From Rhizobium redzepovicii (GTDB lineage: Bacteria; Pseudomonadota; Alphaproteobacteria; Rhizobiales; Rhizobiaceae), in contig NZ_JAILYH010000005.1 of NCBI RefSeq assembly GCF_019793435.1, forward strand, positions 248,001 to 312,000: 64,000 bases of DNA. The letters are read 5' to 3'. The translations under genes were made by a program, and so were the position numbers. Below the pieces are notes generated by a model. The model was given only the letters and a program-made list of their open reading frames with translations, had not been told where the DNA came from and ran no database searches. Position 1 is the stretch's first letter. Each line of letters opens with the position of its first letter. Below, piece after piece: positions 8,574 through 16,499 of the stretch.

Positions 8574-9262
8574 ATAGCCTCTCCCGCCGTTGCCGCGGAA
8601 TCGTTGCTGACCCGGCCGGAACCGAAGGTGATACGCCGGTCGAGGCGGCCGGCAAGGCGCTGATCGTGTGAAACGACGATCAGCGTGCTGCCTTCGGCAA
8701 AGGCGAGATCGAGGATGAGATCGCCGACAGCCTCGCCGCTTTCGGCATCGAGGCTTGCCGTCGGTTCGTCGGCAATGATGACGCCGGGCTTGCGCAGCAG
8801 CGCCCGGCCGATCGCCACGCGCTGCATCTCGCCGCGCGACATGGTTTCGATCTTCTGGCCGGGGCGGGAAAGACCGACCGTGCTCAAAAGCGCATGCGCC
8901 CGCTCAATGACATCAGCCGTGGCGACACCCGCAAGCCGCGCCGGTAAAAGCACGTTCTCCAGCGCCGACAGGCCGGGAAAGAGATGAAATTCCTGCATGA
9001 CCAGGCCGATATTGGCGGCACGGAACCGGTCGCGCCGGCTTTCGGAAAAACCAGCAATATCCTCGCCGTTCCAACGGATGCGGCCCTGGCGCGTCCGTTC
9101 CAGCCCGGCAACGATATTGACGAAAGTGCTCTTGCCGGATCCGGACGCGCCTGTAATGGCAACCCTGCTGCCGGCATCGATCGACAGGCTAGTGATTGCC
9201 AGCGCCGACGAGGACAGGCCTGGGAAGGTGACATCTAGGTTTTCGATATTGAGAGCGAGCAT
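8570..9262 (-). CDS. ABC transporter ATP-binding protein (LolD/MacB type)
   Basis: A 230-residue ABC ATPase partner of the FtsX-type permease. Walker A is GASGSGKST near residue 38, the Q-loop is in VMQEFHLFPGLSALENV near residue 90, and Walker B is VIIADEPTASLD near residue 158. The signature is MSRGEMQRVAIGRALL near residue 140, with SRGE in place of the usual SGGE/Q. The H-loop His is in VVSHDQRLAGRLDRR. Length and motifs match the LolD/MacB/FtsE branch, which drives mechanical coupling to periplasmic proteins. It overlaps the permease start by 4 bp and follows the Tat-exported protein by 6 bp. Confidence 0.92.
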   Translation of the reverse strand: MLALNIENLDVTFPGLSSSALAITSLSIDAGSRVAITGASGSGKSTFVNIVAGLERTRQGRIRWNGEDIAGFSESRRDRFRAANIGLVMQEFHLFPGLSALENVLLPARLAGVATADVIERAHALLSTVGLSRPGQKIETMSRGEMQRVAIGRALLRKPGVIIADEPTASLDAESGEAVGDLILDLAFAEGSTLIVVSHDQRLAGRLDRRITFGSGRVSNDSAATAGEAI

Positions 9263-9268
9263 ATCGGT

Positions 9269-9736
9269 TCAGACGGCGGAATATTCGGCCCGGCGGATCC
9301 GCAGCAGGCTGACGAAGCCGGTGTCCGGGTCCGTCCAGGAGCCATATTCCAGCATGCCGCGCACTTCGATCGTCTGGCGCGGCTGCACGAAGGTCTGTTT
9401 CTCCCCGAGATAGACGACGACGATATTATCCGGCCAGTCCGCATCCGAGGAGCAGAAGGGGCAGAGCGACATCGGCATCTCGGTGAGCACAAAGAACTGA
9501 GCCTCGGCCTTCAGGGGCGGCGCCATGAAACCTTTCATGCTGATTTCCTGCCCGGCAAGGCGCTTCACCTTGTCGGAAAATTCAAGGCCGAGCACGCCGA
9601 ACTTGCCATAAAGCTCATCGAAACTGATCACGGAACCTGCTGCAAAACTCGGGCGAGCAACAGCGGCGAAAGCCAGCGTGCCGATGGCGCCGATCAGGCC
9701 GCGGCGGCTGAGATGCAGCGAAGGGAGCTTTTCCAT
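9269..9736 (-). CDS. Tat-exported periplasmic protein of the ABC operon (DUF3299-like?)
   Basis: This 155-residue protein starts at ATG 9736, with GGAG 8 bases upstream. It has a twin-arginine signal (SRRGLIGAIGTLAFAAVARPSFAAG, residues about 14-38), so it is likely exported folded. The mature part has a repeated OB-like layout: ISMKGFMAPPLKAEAQFFVLTEM, then a two-cysteine segment CPFCSSDADWP, then TIEVRGMLEYG. This resembles DUF3299-type proteins, but I recognise that only by eye. The CPFC pair could be a metal or redox site. As first gene of the operon it is the natural periplasmic partner of the His-rich permease and the ATPase. Confidence 0.7.
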   Translation of the reverse strand: MEKLPSLHLSRRGLIGAIGTLAFAAVARPSFAAGSVISFDELYGKFGVLGLEFSDKVKRLAGQEISMKGFMAPPLKAEAQFFVLTEMPMSLCPFCSSDADWPDNIVVVYLGEKQTFVQPRQTIEVRGMLEYGSWTDPDTGFVSLLRIRRAEYSAV

Positions 9737-9750
9737 GGCGATCTCCAAGA

Positions 9751-9778
9751 ATTAAATCCCGGCCGCTGAACGGCCGGG
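9751..9778 (-). terminator. Rho-independent terminator after the alkaline phosphatase gene
   Basis: A perfect 8-bp stem (CCCGGCCG / CGGCCGGG) with a 5-base loop is followed on the minus strand by ATTTAATTCTT. Confidence 0.75.
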
Positions 9779-9833
9779 ACCATGATCGACGAAACAGGCA
9801 AAGCCGGCAAGCGACTGCCGGATCGGCCTCAGA

Positions 9834-11588
9834 TCAATTCGTCTGCTTGGCGCCGAGAGCGAAGGTGTCGGCGAGCACGCGATAGACGTCGCTCTGTTCC
9901 ATATAGCCATGGAACTCTTCAGAACCCGGACCGGCCGACTGCAGGACGACGTCGTCGACCGCATGGACGCCGCTGTCGCCGGTCTTCGGAATATTGCCCT
10001 GCACGAAGACCGCGCCGGGAACATCCTTGTACTGCTCGTTGGCGACATATTCCTTCTTTTCGTTCTGGACAGCCGGAACGAACGGACCATCGAGCTTCGG
10101 ACGGAAGGTCTCGTAGTGGTCAGGGCCGTTGTTGGCGCTCAGGAACAGGCGACGGCTGACGTCGATCTTGTCAGGGTAACCGTCGCCGTTTTCGTCCTTG
10201 TAGTTCGGGAAGCCGGCTTCCGCATAGGTGCCGACCTTTTCGCGCATTTCGGTGCCGGGCTTGTCGTCATCGACGGTGCCGATGATCGATACACCGTGGG
10301 TGTGGTCGCCGGTGACGACGATCAGCGTGTCCGGATGGGCCTTCTGGAATTCGCGGGCAACGCCGATGGCCTGGTCGAATTCGATGGTTTCGAAGACGGC
10401 GCGATCCCAATCGAGCGGATGCGACATCTTGTCGATCGAGGAACCCTCGACCATCAGGAAGAAACCGTCCGGATTCTTGGAGAGGCGGTCGAGCGCAACC
10501 TTGGTCATGGCGACGAGACCCGGCTGGTTCGGGAACTTGTCGACGGTGCCCTTCTTCAGGAACTCGCGATCGAGCGTGACGTCCATATTGCCGGTGTGGA
10601 AGAGACCGAGGAGATTGCCTTCGGCCGATGCATTGGCGGCGAGCTCGTTCTTGTCGGTCGCAAGCTTGTAGCCGGCATCCTGGAACAGCTTAATGTAGTC
10701 CTGGTTGTCCTTGCGCTTGGAACCGGCGACCTCTTTGCCGAGGAAATAGGCCGAGCCGCCGCCGAGCAGGACTTCCGGCTTGACGTCGAGCAGCATGCCG
10801 ACGACATCGGCCTTGTCGTTGCGGTTGCGGGTATGGGAAACGACGGCAGCCGGCGTCGCGTCTTCGACTTCGGCGGTTGCGACGATGCCGATCGACTTCT
10901 TCGTCGTGCGGCGAACAGCTTCCGCGAAGGTTTCGACGCGCGGGTCATCGAGCGAGGCCGGGGTGCGGTCCGCGTAGACGCCGAGCGCGTTGACGGCGGT
11001 CTTGTGGCCCGTCATGTAGGCCGACATGGTATTGGCGGAGTCCGTGGAGACGGCATTCGTCGAGGAGGTGCCGATGAAAGCCATGCGATCGAGATCGTCC
11101 ATGTTCAGGCGGCCGTTCGCCTTGCCCTCGGTCATGCCCTTCGACATGATGCGGGCAGCGGTGCGATGCGCGACGGAAAGACCGTCGCCGAGCAGGAAGA
11201 TGATGTTCTTGGCCTTCGGCTGGGCCGCGGTTTCGTAAACATTCCAGGTGACGGACTTCGTTTCGTCGCCGGCAGCAACCTCGACCTTGTAGGCGCCGGG
11301 AGCGGAGATCTTCAGGCCGCGCAGCAGCAGAGCGGAACCGAGAGCCTTATCCTCTTTGCCCTTTTCCAGTTCGACGAACTGCGCCTCGCCGCCGAGGACG
11401 GTCTTGTAGTCCTGGCCGTTGACCGTGATCTTCACGTCTTCGGGCTTGACCTGCTTGTTGAGTTCGACCTTGAAATCGAACGGCGAACCGGCAAGAATCG
11501 TGGCGCGATCGAGCGGATAGACCGTTGTCGCCTGAGCCGCGCCCGCAAGCATGGTGGTGGCCGCAAAGGCGGCAAGAAGCGTACGCAT
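9834..11588 (-). CDS. Alkaline phosphatase, exported
   Basis: A 584-residue alkaline phosphatase with a Sec signal peptide (MRTLLAAFAATTMLAGAAQA). An N-terminal beta-rich extension (about 21-125) precedes the catalytic domain. The domain begins at NIIFLLGDGLS (first metal Asp), carries the nucleophile region STDSANTMSAYMTG (Ser in DSAN), and ends with VEGSSIDKMSHPLDWD and VTGDHTHGVSIIG metal ligands. It would release phosphate from organic esters in the periplasm. The internal stretch DENGDGYPDKIDVSRR looks like a calcium-binding loop. A Pho box lies about 60 bp upstream, so induction by phosphate starvation through PhoB is likely. It is monocistronic with a terminator. Confidence 0.93.
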   Translation of the reverse strand: MRTLLAAFAATTMLAGAAQATTVYPLDRATILAGSPFDFKVELNKQVKPEDVKITVNGQDYKTVLGGEAQFVELEKGKEDKALGSALLLRGLKISAPGAYKVEVAAGDETKSVTWNVYETAAQPKAKNIIFLLGDGLSVAHRTAARIMSKGMTEGKANGRLNMDDLDRMAFIGTSSTNAVSTDSANTMSAYMTGHKTAVNALGVYADRTPASLDDPRVETFAEAVRRTTKKSIGIVATAEVEDATPAAVVSHTRNRNDKADVVGMLLDVKPEVLLGGGSAYFLGKEVAGSKRKDNQDYIKLFQDAGYKLATDKNELAANASAEGNLLGLFHTGNMDVTLDREFLKKGTVDKFPNQPGLVAMTKVALDRLSKNPDGFFLMVEGSSIDKMSHPLDWDRAVFETIEFDQAIGVAREFQKAHPDTLIVVTGDHTHGVSIIGTVDDDKPGTEMREKVGTYAEAGFPNYKDENGDGYPDKIDVSRRLFLSANNGPDHYETFRPKLDGPFVPAVQNEKKEYVANEQYKDVPGAVFVQGNIPKTGDSGVHAVDDVVLQSAGPGSEEFHGYMEQSDVYRVLADTFALGAKQTN

Positions 11589-11646
11589 GGAAAACCCCCG
11601 TTTTCGTTGCAGTCATTAAATAACCGAGCCGGGATACCTCCCGGGG

Positions 11647-11664
11647 ATGACAGCGGCATGACAA
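11647..11664 (-). promoter_or_regulatory. Pho box (PhoB-binding site) for the alkaline phosphatase gene
   Basis: On the minus strand the sequence reads TTGTCATGCCGCTGTCAT: two 7-bp direct repeats separated by 4 bp, 6 of 7 and 7 of 7 to the CTGTCAT consensus. It lies 59-76 bp upstream of the start codon. Confidence 0.82.
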
Positions 11665-11769
11665 AACGCCGCAGCGTCGTGGCTGCCGCTTTCGCCTGCA
11701 GGCTCCGAGCGCAAAAACCTTGACTCCTGTGGAAAACCTTCTAAGAGCAACAGCGGAAAAGGAATCTCC

Positions 11770-11889
11770 ATGGTTCGCGACGAACACGCCATTGCTGACC
11801 GCAATGACCGGGCACGGGTTGCCGGGGTGGATATTGCCGTTCCGGTTTCTGCCAAAACCAAGGCCAAAACGACGACGAAAACCGTCTGA
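11770..11889 (+). CDS. Possible 39-residue small protein
   Basis: The frame runs from ATG 11770 to TGA 11889 (MVRDEHAIADRNDRARVAGV...), with a purine-rich AAAAGGAA stretch about 6-13 bases upstream. The C-terminal third is nearly all Lys, Thr, Ala and Val (SAKTKAKTTTKTV). It lies in the 411-bp gap between the divergent alkaline phosphatase gene and asd. The other contents of that gap are the Pho box and about 110 bp of asd leader in which I see nothing specific. There is no homologue I recognise and it may be spurious. Confidence 0.3.
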   Translation: MVRDEHAIADRNDRARVAGVDIAVPVSAKTKAKTTTKTV

Positions 11890-12000
11890 CGTCTCTGGCC
11901 TGCCGCTCTCTCCCCGGCTCGGCTGGGGACAGGAAGACGCGATCCGTCGCGCCTTTCCCCTCACCGGACAAGAGGAGAGAAGAGAAAGAGAGCTTGAGAA

Positions 12001-13035
12001 ATGGGTTTCAAAGTAGCAATTGCGGGAGCAACCGGAAATGTCGGCCGGGAGATGCTCAACATTCTCTCCGAACGCGGCTTCCCCGCCGATGAGGTCGTGG
12101 CGCTCGCCTCCGCGCGTTCGCAGGGCACCGAGGTTTCCTATGGTGACCGGACGCTGAAGGTTTCCAATCTGGAGAATTACGATTTCTCCGACACCGATAT
12201 CTGCCTGATGTCGGCCGGCGGCGAAATCTCCAAGAAGTTTTCGCCGAAGATCGGTCAGCAGGGCTGCATCGTCATCGACAATTCCTCGGCCTGGCGTTAC
12301 GACGCCGACGTGCCGCTGATCGTGCCGGAAGTGAACCCGGACGCCATCAGCCAGTTCACCAAGCGCAACATCATCGCCAACCCGAATTGCTCGACCGCCC
12401 AGCTGGTGGTTGCGCTGAAGCCGCTGCATGACTTCGCCAAGATCAAGCGTGTCGTCATCTCGACCTACCAATCGGTCTCCGGCGCCGGCAAGGACGGCAT
12501 GGACGAGCTCTTCAATCAGACGCGCGCCGTCTTCGTCGCCGATCCGATCGAGAACAAGAAGTTCACCAAGCGTATCGCCTTCAACGTCATCCCGCACATC
12601 GACGTCTTCATGGAAGACGGCTACACCAAGGAAGAGTGGAAGGTGCTGGCCGAGACTAAGAAGATGCTCGACCCGAAGATCAAGGTGACCTGCACGGCAG
12701 TGCGCGTGCCTGTCTTCATCGGCCATTCGGAATCCGTCAACATCGAGTTCGAAAACGAGATCACCGCCGACCAGGCCCGCGATATCCTGCGCGATGCACC
12801 AGGCTGCCTCGTCATCGACAAGCGTGAGGACGGCGGCTACATCACGCCTTATGAATCCGCCGGCGAGGACGCGACCTACATCTCGCGCATCCGCGAGGAC
12901 GCGACGGTCGAAAACGGCCTCAACATCTGGGTGGTCTCCGACAACCTGCGCAAGGGCGCCGCATTGAACGCCATTCAGATCGCCGAGCTGCTGGTCAATC
13001 GCGGCCTCGTCAAGCCGCGCAAGCAGGCCGCCTGA
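12001..13035 (+). CDS. asd: Aspartate-semialdehyde dehydrogenase
   Basis: Asd reduces aspartyl-4-phosphate to aspartate semialdehyde, the branch point to Lys/diaminopimelate, Thr and Met. The 344-residue protein starts MGFKVAIAGATGNVGREML with the NADP-binding glycine motif. It carries NIIANPNCSTAQLV near residue 122, whose Cys is the nucleophile. STYQSVSGAGKDGMDEL near residue 157 and VRVPVFIGHSESVNIEFE near residue 235, with the catalytic His, are also conserved. Length and motifs are standard. The gene is rightward, divergent from alkaline phosphatase, and ends in a terminator. Confidence 0.97.
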   Translation: MGFKVAIAGATGNVGREMLNILSERGFPADEVVALASARSQGTEVSYGDRTLKVSNLENYDFSDTDICLMSAGGEISKKFSPKIGQQGCIVIDNSSAWRYDADVPLIVPEVNPDAISQFTKRNIIANPNCSTAQLVVALKPLHDFAKIKRVVISTYQSVSGAGKDGMDELFNQTRAVFVADPIENKKFTKRIAFNVIPHIDVFMEDGYTKEEWKVLAETKKMLDPKIKVTCTAVRVPVFIGHSESVNIEFENEITADQARDILRDAPGCLVIDKREDGGYITPYESAGEDATYISRIREDATVENGLNIWVVSDNLRKGAALNAIQIAELLVNRGLVKPRKQAA

Positions 13036-13060
13036 TACGATTTGTAAACCATAAGATGTT

Positions 13061-13088
13061 AAAGCCCTGCTCGGTGAGCGGGGCTTTT
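13061..13088 (+). terminator. Rho-independent terminator after asd
   Basis: The stem AAAGCCCTGCTC / GAGCGGGGCTTT (one wobble) has a GGT loop and is followed by TT. Confidence 0.75.
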
Positions 13089-13203
13089 CCGGGGCAAATC
13101 AACTGTATAAGCGCTCGCTAAAAGGTGATCGTGACAAAATCGTGAGTGGCTGGCATTCTCTTGCCCGCCTAAAAACTATGCAGATCGAGAGCGGGGTTTC
13201 TCA

Positions 13204-14025
13204 ATGCGCATGAAAAAGTTGTTTCTGGCGGCCGCTGCGGCAATGGGCGTCCTCCATGCGGTACCGGCGTTCGCGCAAGGACCGCAATGCGGCAATACCA
13301 GCGCCGGCTTCGAGGCCTGGGTTGCCGATTTCAAGCAGACGGCAGCAGCCAATGGCGTCAGCCAGGCGGTTCTGAGCCGCGCCTTTGCCAACGTCAATTA
13401 CAACAAACCGACGATCGCCGCCGACCGCGGCCAGAAGAGCTTCAAACTCTCCTTCGACGCCTTCATGCAGAAGCGCGGCGGTGCCGCCGTCATCTCCCGC
13501 GGCCGCAGCATGAAAGCCGCCAACCAGGCGCTTTTTGCCTCGATCGAGCGCCGTTTCGGCGTTCCGGCCGGCCCGCTAATCGCCATCTGGGGCATGGAGA
13601 CCGGTTTTGGCAGCTATATGGGCAACCAGCACACGCTGTCGGCCGTTTCGACGCTCGCCTATGACTGCCGCCGTTCGGACTATTTCACCGACCAGCTCTA
13701 TGCCGCGCTCCAGCTCGTCTCCGAGGGTTATCTGAGCCCGCAGGCCAAGGGTGCTGCCCACGGTGAAATCGGCCAGACGCAGTTTCTGCCGCGCAATGTC
13801 GTGCGCTTCGGCGCCGACGGCGATGGCGATGGCCGAGTTGACATGGTCGGTTCGCGTGCCGATGCACTGGCCTCGACGGCGAATTTCCTCAAGGGCCATG
13901 GCTGGCGCGCCGGCGCCGGCTATCAGCCCGGAGAGCCGAATTTCGTCGCCATCCAGGGCTGGAACGCCGCCAGCGTCTATCAGCAGGCAATCGCTTATAT
14001 CGGCCAGCAGATCGACGGCAAATAG
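13204..14025 (+). CDS. Lytic murein transglycosylase, MltB type
   Basis: A 273-residue exported enzyme with a Sec signal (MRMKKLFLAAAAAMGVLHAVPAFAQ) and no lipobox, so probably periplasmic and soluble, like Slt35 relatives. WGMETGFGSYMGN near residue 135 carries the catalytic Glu of the GH103 family. GEIGQTQFLPRNVVRFGADGDGDGRVD near residue 193 is the conserved lysozyme-like core followed by a calcium-loop-like DGDGDGRVD. The enzyme cleaves peptidoglycan glycan strands to 1,6-anhydro ends. There is no C-terminal peptidoglycan-binding domain. It stands alone and ends in a strong terminator. Confidence 0.92.
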   Translation: MRMKKLFLAAAAAMGVLHAVPAFAQGPQCGNTSAGFEAWVADFKQTAAANGVSQAVLSRAFANVNYNKPTIAADRGQKSFKLSFDAFMQKRGGAAVISRGRSMKAANQALFASIERRFGVPAGPLIAIWGMETGFGSYMGNQHTLSAVSTLAYDCRRSDYFTDQLYAALQLVSEGYLSPQAKGAAHGEIGQTQFLPRNVVRFGADGDGDGRVDMVGSRADALASTANFLKGHGWRAGAGYQPGEPNFVAIQGWNAASVYQQAIAYIGQQIDGK

Positions 14026-14050
14026 GTCTTCTTCGACAACGATACCCGAA

Positions 14051-14078
14051 AACGCCGCTGGGACATGCGGCGTTTTTT
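14051..14078 (+). terminator. Rho-independent terminator between the MltB-type gene and the convergent GGDEF gene
   Basis: A perfect 8-bp stem (AACGCCGC / GCGGCGTT) is followed by TTTT. It touches the stop codon of the leftward GGDEF gene. Confidence 0.85.
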
Positions 14079-15690
14079 ATATGCGGGAATCAAAGCCGCC
14101 GCCGGAGGCCGTCTTGCGGCGCTCCTCCTGCGCCGGGACGATTGGCCCCGAAACGACACAATTGCGGCCGGAGGCCTTGGCGGCGTAGAGCGAGAGATCG
14201 GCGCGTTTGACCAGATCCTCGAAGTTCCGGTTGGCGGCTTCATTTGCCCGGCCGGCACATCCGAAACTTGCCGTCACCCTGAGAACCTCGCCACTCTCCA
14301 AGGGGATTTCCGCCGCCTCGATCGCCAGCCGCACGCGCTCGGCAACGATTGCCGCATCGTCGGGCGTCGAATCCGGCAGGAGCGCCAGGAACTCCTCGCC
14401 GCCATGACGGACCAGCAGATCGAAGGAACGGAAATTCGCGCGCGCGACGCCCGCGACATGCCGGAGCACGGCATCGCCAGCGTCATGGCCGTTGATATCG
14501 TTGATCTTCTTGAAATGATCGAGGTCGAAGAGCACGACGGAAATCCAGCGTGATCCGTGCTCGGCCTGCGTGAGAAGCGCCGATGCGGCAAACTCGAAGC
14601 CGCGCCTGTTGTAAAGGCCGGTCAGGAGATCGGTCTGGGCCGCGTTGCGCAACTCGCCGACCAGCGTCTCCCGGTCCCGCGTCAGCCGATCGATCAGGCG
14701 CAGACCCCTTGCCGCCAGCATCATCACCAAGGTCGCGAGGATGAGCAAGCCGGCGCACAGCGCCAGGATCCGCGTCAGGTGTATATGCGAACGCGTCGAA
14801 AAGTTTTCGCCGGTCTCGTGAATATCTCTCGCCGCCTCGATCATTTTCTGTTGCAGGAAAGTCATGCGTTCGCTCTGCGCAGCCGCCCAGACGTCGCGCA
14901 CCTCAGGCGTCGGCCGCGATCCGGCGAGAATGGCGTCGGTGATCGCATTCGCCTTCACCTGGTCGCGGCGACCGAGATAGGCAACAATGTCGCGTACGAT
15001 CGGCGCCGCCGAATGGAAGACCATGTGATCCATGCCCTCGCCGATCATGACCTTGCCCTGCACGAACAGCTCCACCGGAAATCTGGCGGACACGCCCTGG
15101 TCAAGGTAACGGCTGCCAATGCCGGTGATCAGCCTCTCCCCATAATAGGTCAGCATGATGCCCATCAGCTGGTTGGATTTCTCCAGCAGCACCGGGTCGC
15201 TGATCAAGGGTGAAAGCGCATCGACGACGGCAAGCTGCTTGAGAGCTGCGTACCAGTAGATCGACCCGGGATCGCTGCCGACATAACGGCCCTGGTCGAC
15301 GGCGCCGCGCGCGGCGACGATGCGGCTGTAGGCAAGGCTGAGAATCGACAATTCTTCCGCAAGCCCTTCATCGAGCGTATCGCGGGAAGGCAGGCTGGCA
15401 TAGAAGGCAAGGCGCTCGTCATCGAGCGTTGCCCGGCTTTTCTGCATATCAGCGGCAGTTTTGCTGCTCGGATGCGCGAGATAAATGCGAGTGGCACCGA
15501 TTTCGCTCAGGATCTCCGTGGCGGCGATCGACCCGCCACGGGCAAGAACGTCGGCGAACTGCCGGTCTTTCTCGAGATCCCTGTATTGGTTGACTGAAGC
15601 CCGTATGACGACGACGCCTTCAATGAGCATGAAGACGAAGGGCAGCATGATGGCGGCCAGGATAACCCTTTTGATGGTCTCGAACTTCAT
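14077..15690 (-). CDS. Membrane-bound diguanylate cyclase (GGDEF)
   Basis: A 537-residue protein starting at ATG 15690. The first membrane helix (about 8-30) is followed by an extracytoplasmic helical sensor region of about 270 residues. A second helix (about 300-325) leads into a C-terminal GGDEF domain. The active site is GGEEF in LVRHGGEEFLALLP, so it should be catalytically competent for c-di-GMP synthesis. The product-inhibition I-site RxxD (RSFD) lies five residues before it. No EAL domain is present. The sensor has no cysteine or haem motif that I can name, so its signal is unknown. Confidence 0.92.
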   Translation of the reverse strand: MKFETIKRVILAAIMLPFVFMLIEGVVVIRASVNQYRDLEKDRQFADVLARGGSIAATEILSEIGATRIYLAHPSSKTAADMQKSRATLDDERLAFYASLPSRDTLDEGLAEELSILSLAYSRIVAARGAVDQGRYVGSDPGSIYWYAALKQLAVVDALSPLISDPVLLEKSNQLMGIMLTYYGERLITGIGSRYLDQGVSARFPVELFVQGKVMIGEGMDHMVFHSAAPIVRDIVAYLGRRDQVKANAITDAILAGSRPTPEVRDVWAAAQSERMTFLQQKMIEAARDIHETGENFSTRSHIHLTRILALCAGLLILATLVMMLAARGLRLIDRLTRDRETLVGELRNAAQTDLLTGLYNRRGFEFAASALLTQAEHGSRWISVVLFDLDHFKKINDINGHDAGDAVLRHVAGVARANFRSFDLLVRHGGEEFLALLPDSTPDDAAIVAERVRLAIEAAEIPLESGEVLRVTASFGCAGRANEAANRNFEDLVKRADLSLYAAKASGRNCVVSGPIVPAQEERRKTASGGGFDSRI

Positions 15691-15786
15691 CGCCAATCGC
15701 CACGGTACTCAAAACGTCGGTCGTGCGCGACCAATTGACGCCAATCTTAGCAGCAATTCTTAATAAACTGATAAAGCGGCAGATCC

Positions 15787-16428
15787 CTAGATTTGGGGAC
15801 GAATGAAGTCACGTGTCTCGGCGTCCATCACCCAGAGTTCGCCGGTCGAAATATCGAACCACGCGCCATGGAGATGCATTTTTCCCGCTTCCTCGAGTGC
15901 CTTGATGTCGGGAAAGCTTCTGAGATTTTCGATCGAATTGCGGATCGAGACACGCTCCAGCGCCGTCTGCCGCTCTGCGGCCGTCATCACGTCATTACTC
16001 TGGATCTGCTCGGCAGCGGGCTTGACCAGCGACATCCAGCGGCCGATAAAATCGCCCGGCGACAGCGGCTCGGCATTGGGATCGAGCGCGGCGCGGATGC
16101 CGCCGCAGCGGCCGTGGCCCATCACGACGATATCCGAGACCTTCAGCGCCTGCACCGCAAATTCGAGCGCGGCCGACGTCGAATGGAAATGGCCGTCCGG
16201 CTCGTAGGGCGGCACCATGTTGGCGACGTTGCGGATAACGAAGAGCTCACCCGGGCCGGCATCGAAGATCAGCTCCGGTGCGGCACGTGAATCCGAACAG
16301 GCAATGACCAGCGTGCTCGGACTCTGACCGTTTTCGGCAAGCAGTCGATACCTGTCGCGGGCATCGGCATAACGCCCGTTCATGAAGTTGCGGTAACCGT
16401 CCAGAAGGGAATTTGGAAAACGCTGCAT
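15787..16428 (-). CDS. Beta-class carbonic anhydrase
   Basis: A 213-residue enzyme that interconverts CO2 and bicarbonate. The zinc ligands are Cys44 (in ACSDSRAAPE), His105 and Cys108 (in GHGRCGG). Asp46 and Arg48 form the catalytic dyad of beta enzymes. Length is typical. The C-terminal segment LHGAWFDISTGELWVMD is the conserved family tail. No signal peptide, so it is cytoplasmic, where it would supply bicarbonate to carboxylases. It is 71 bp upstream of the pdxY stop, on the same strand, and may share a transcript with it. Confidence 0.95.
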   Translation of the reverse strand: MQRFPNSLLDGYRNFMNGRYADARDRYRLLAENGQSPSTLVIACSDSRAAPELIFDAGPGELFVIRNVANMVPPYEPDGHFHSTSAALEFAVQALKVSDIVVMGHGRCGGIRAALDPNAEPLSPGDFIGRWMSLVKPAAEQIQSNDVMTAAERQTALERVSIRNSIENLRSFPDIKALEEAGKMHLHGAWFDISTGELWVMDAETRDFIRPQI

Positions 16429-16499
16429 GCTTCTGGATTAGCGCGCGCGGAAGACAAGATCAACTGCTGCACTGCAAAATGAGTACATTGACGGATGCG

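Noticed and set aside
9909..11723. 604-residue open frame opposite the alkaline phosphatase gene
   Set aside because: Antisense mirror frame rich in V, D, G and R repeats typical of GC-rich shadows; it runs through the Pho box and signal peptide of the real gene.
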